Below the pieces are notes generated by a model that saw only the letters and a list, made by a program, of their open reading frames with translations, made no database searches and was not told where the DNA came from. Positions 4,865 through 6,475 of a stretch of 6,475 nt of DNA are shown here, in pieces. Position numbers and translations under genes: made by a program. How positions within the stretch are numbered: the first letter of the stretch is position 1; every line of letters starts with the position of its first letter. The DNA is from RGIG8497 sp045593265 (GTDB taxonomy: Bacteria > Bacillota > Clostridia > RGIG6154): NCBI GenBank assembly GCA_045593265.1, contig JAZNWH010000109.1, positions 1 to 6,475 on the forward strand. The letters run 5' to 3'.

Positions 4865-5620
4865 ATGGCACTAATAGAATTGAAATTTTTTAGTCAGATG
4901 TTGGGTATGCAGACAGAAGCATATGTGGTTATTCCCCAGAAGTCTGCAAACGGGGAAATTGGCATAAAGGGAGGCACTAATACCAAAGAATACAAATGCT
5001 TATATTTGTTACATGGATTGAGTGATGACCATAGTATATGGCTTCGCAGAACATCTATAGAGCGATATGCTGCAGATTATGGTATTTGTGTTGTAATGCC
5101 CTGCGGTGCAAAAAGTTTTTACACGGACATGAAGTATGGTATGAAATATTTTTCATATATAACAGAGGAACTTCCAAACATTGTAAATGAATTTCTAAAG
5201 GTTTCAAACAAACGGGAGGATACTTATATAGCAGGACTTTCAATGGGTGGGTACGGTGCACTAAAAGCAGCGTTGAAAAAACCTGAGGTTTTTTGTGCTG
5301 TGGCAGGATTATCATCTGTGGCAGATATAAAAAACGGAATGTTTGATGATGTTCTTGTGCCTGTATTTGGTGAGGAAATAAACATTCCTGAGGAAGATGA
5401 TTTGTTTTTTTTAGCTGAAAAGACAAAGGACAACCCTATTAAGCCCAGAATTTTTATGGGGGTAGGGACAGAAGATTTTTTATATGATTCAAATGTAAGA
5501 TTAAAAGAAAAATTTGAGCAACTTGAATATGATTTTACATATCGTGAATCCTCAGGTATTCACAACTGGGAGTTTTGGGACGAATATATACAGTATGTGC
5601 TTGAATGGATGTTTGCATAA
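4865..5620 (+). CDS. estA: Serine esterase, EstA / esterase D type alpha/beta hydrolase (251 aa)
   Basis: This is an alpha/beta hydrolase of the esterase D group, which includes tributyrin esterase EstA of lactic acid bacteria and S-formylglutathione hydrolase. It should hydrolyse short acyl esters in the cytosol; there is no signal peptide. Landmarks are LYLLHGLSDDHSIWLRRTSI (46-65), with HG of the oxyanion region; the nucleophile elbow GLSMGGYGAL (124-133, Ser126); the acid in GTEDFLYDSN (201-210, Asp204); and the base in GIHNWEFWD (231-239, His233). The catalytic triad is therefore complete and the length is normal. GGGAGGA (4854-4860) precedes the ATG. It lies 63 bp after the phosphatase gene with no terminator, so they probably share a transcript that ends at the hairpin near 5690. 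The symbol is given for family resemblance; the natural substrate is not known. Confidence 0.9.
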   Translation: MALIELKFFSQMLGMQTEAYVVIPQKSANGEIGIKGGTNTKEYKCLYLLHGLSDDHSIWLRRTSIERYAADYGICVVMPCGAKSFYTDMKYGMKYFSYITEELPNIVNEFLKVSNKREDTYIAGLSMGGYGALKAALKKPEVFCAVAGLSSVADIKNGMFDDVLVPVFGEEINIPEEDDLFFLAEKTKDNPIKPRIFMGVGTEDFLYDSNVRLKEKFEQLEYDFTYRESSGIHNWEFWDEYIQYVLEWMFA

Positions 5621-5681
5621 CTAACAAATATCGGCAACAGTCGTTTTTAAGCCTGTTGGTAGATTATATTGGATTAAGTGT

Positions 5682-5708
5682 GCGGGGAAATCGAAATCCC
5701 CGCGTTTT
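5682..5708 (+). terminator. Probable terminator of the phosphatase-esterase operon
   Basis: GCGGGGA (5682-5688) pairs perfectly with TCCCCGC (5697-5703) around an 8-nt loop, and four T residues follow one G. The T run is short, so efficiency may be modest. A second hairpin follows at once: GGTACTTTTG (5710-5719) with CAAAAGTGCC (5723-5732), closely related in sequence to the hairpins inside the downstream 404-bp repeat. Confidence 0.6.
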
Positions 5709-5736
5709 GGGTACTTTTGCTACAAAAGTGCCCCGT

Positions 5737-6123
5737 CGGAGACAAAGCATAAAAGAATATTTTTTAAAACAAGGTGATTTTTCCGCTATCCGCGAAGGAG
5801 GTACTTTTTGCGCCGACAAAAAGTACCCAAAAAATCGGCGCCGGATCGTTCCGTCAGCACTTTGTAAGAAAAATTTTATCGAAAGCACAGCCGTCGTCAT
5901 ACGCAAACTCATTGCGCTGACTCCTAAAAACGCCCGTCAGCAGAGGAAAATGATACGGCCGTTTTTACAGTGCTTTCTTCAAAAATTGTTTCAACAAACT
6001 GCAATCACTCACTTTACGGCGTATTTGTCTTATGTGAAACTTTGTGCCACAGATAATTGGATTTGATAATAAGCACAAAATTTTAAAGTACAAAACTATG
6101 TTAATATTTAAACGGGTCAAGGG
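5737..6123. repeat. 404-bp tandem repeat, copy 1
   Basis: The unit starts at CGGAGACA (5737) and its match resumes at 6124. From 5781 to 6071 it aligns with 6186-6475 with about 14 differences by eye, some 95% identity; the offset there is 404-405 bp. The left edge (5737-5772) aligns less well with 6124-6157. A short region, 6072-6123, is seen only once because copy 2 leaves the window. Inside are an 11-bp hairpin GGTACTTTTTG/CAAAAAGTACC (5800-5827) and a longer dyad from GAAAGCAC (5881-5888) to GTGCTTTC (5970-5977). No credible gene lies in it: open frames on both strands lack ribosome binding sites. GC content is visibly higher than in the neighbouring genes. Confidence 0.9.
5881..5977. other. 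Multi-part stem-loop within the tandem repeat
   Basis: Nested complementary segments occur in the right order: GAAAGCAC (5881-5888) with GTGCTTTC (5970-5977), GCCGT (5890-5894) with ACGGC (5954-5958), TCAT (5897-5900) with ATGA (5950-5953), and GCTGAC (5916-5921) with GTCAGC (5936-5941). Copy 2 keeps the outer and inner pairs; its middle pair is disturbed by changes in the right arm and needs a bulge. It could be a folded RNA or simply a palindromic DNA element. Confidence 0.5.
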
Positions 6124-6475
6124 CGGAGACATAACACAAAAGAATAGTTTTAAAACAAAACTATTTTTTATGTTTCCTTTCTGTTTTCCGCTATCCGCGT
6201 GGAGGTACTTTTTGTGCCGACAAAAAGTACCAAAAAAATCGGCGCCGGATCGTTCGCTCAGCACTTTGTAAGAAAAATTTTATCGAAAGCACCGCCGTCG
6301 TCATACGCAAACCCATTGCGCTGACTCCTAAAAACGCCCGTCAGCAGTGGAAATTGATACGAGCGTTTTTACTGTGCTTTCTTCAAAAATTGTTTCAACA
6401 AACTGCAATCCCTCACTTTACGGCGTATTTGTCTTATGTGAAACTTTGTGCCACAGATAATTGGATTTGATAATA
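6124..6475. repeat. 404-bp tandem repeat, copy 2, cut by the window end
   Basis: This is the second copy, identical to the first from about 6397 to the last base apart from one substitution. It keeps the 11-bp hairpin (6204-6214 with 6221-6231). It differs from copy 1 near its start by about 18 extra bases that create an AT-rich hairpin, AATAGTTTT (6143-6151) with AAAACTATT (6157-6165), followed by four T residues, which could act as a weak terminator. Since the match continues to the final base, further copies may follow. Confidence 0.88.

Noticed and set aside
5605..6066. A 153-aa plus-strand open frame overlapping the end of the esterase gene
   Set aside because: It has no ribosome binding site, runs through the terminator and hairpin repeats, and is not kept in frame in the second copy of the repeat.
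5664..6264. Minus-strand open frames of 82 and 99 aa in the tandem repeats
   Set aside because: They cross palindromes, lack ribosome binding sites, and read as basic, low-complexity translations of a repeat.

Overview
The window looks like an accessory region immediately downstream of a ribosomal RNA operon in a low-GC, Gram-positive clostridial bacterium, probably a gut or rumen member of the Lachnospiraceae or Oscillospiraceae. The evidence is a 5S rRNA gene with typical Firmicutes features, AT-rich coding sequence with strong AGGAG-type ribosome binding sites, all genes on one strand, and several families of intergenic palindromic repeats. The placement is an inference from sequence style; no species can be named.

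Layout. (1) 1-240: end of an rRNA operon (5S rRNA, strong intrinsic terminator, second weak terminator). (2) 248-1072: promoter and two small acidic genes, an unrecognised 104-aa protein and a 117-aa protein resembling WapI-type immunity proteins. (3) 1073-1540: a gene-poor spacer holding a promoter-bearing repeat, a 129-bp palindrome-rich insertion and two strong hairpins. (4) 1541-2730: a BRO-N/DinD-like protein followed closely by a 100-aa tail-anchored protein. (5) 2731-2881: a second, shorter copy of the spacer repeat, leading directly into (6) 2882-3436, a 184-aa N-terminally anchored protein. (7) 3570-5620: a probable three-gene operon with a four-helix membrane protein, a PP2C-type phosphatase and a serine esterase of the EstA/esterase D type. 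(8) 5621-6475: 855 bp without a credible gene, made of a terminator and a 404-bp tandem repeat (two copies, about 95% identical over the compared 291 bp) that runs off the window.

The most unusual structure is in parts 2-5. The 9-mer GACTTGACA occurs four times, in the order forward, reverse, forward, reverse, so that each two-gene module (347-1072 and 1541-2730) is bracketed by inverted copies. Outside each right-hand copy lies the same ~54-bp promoter-bearing block and then the same hairpin block. This looks like a modular array of small gene cassettes behind an rRNA operon, with an immunity-like gene in one cassette and a BRO-N gene in the next. Whether the boxes mark mobile cassette ends, operators, or RNA-pairing ends cannot be decided from this sequence.

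The phosphatase-esterase cluster looks like ordinary cellular signalling or metabolism. Its membrane partner has no recognised family.
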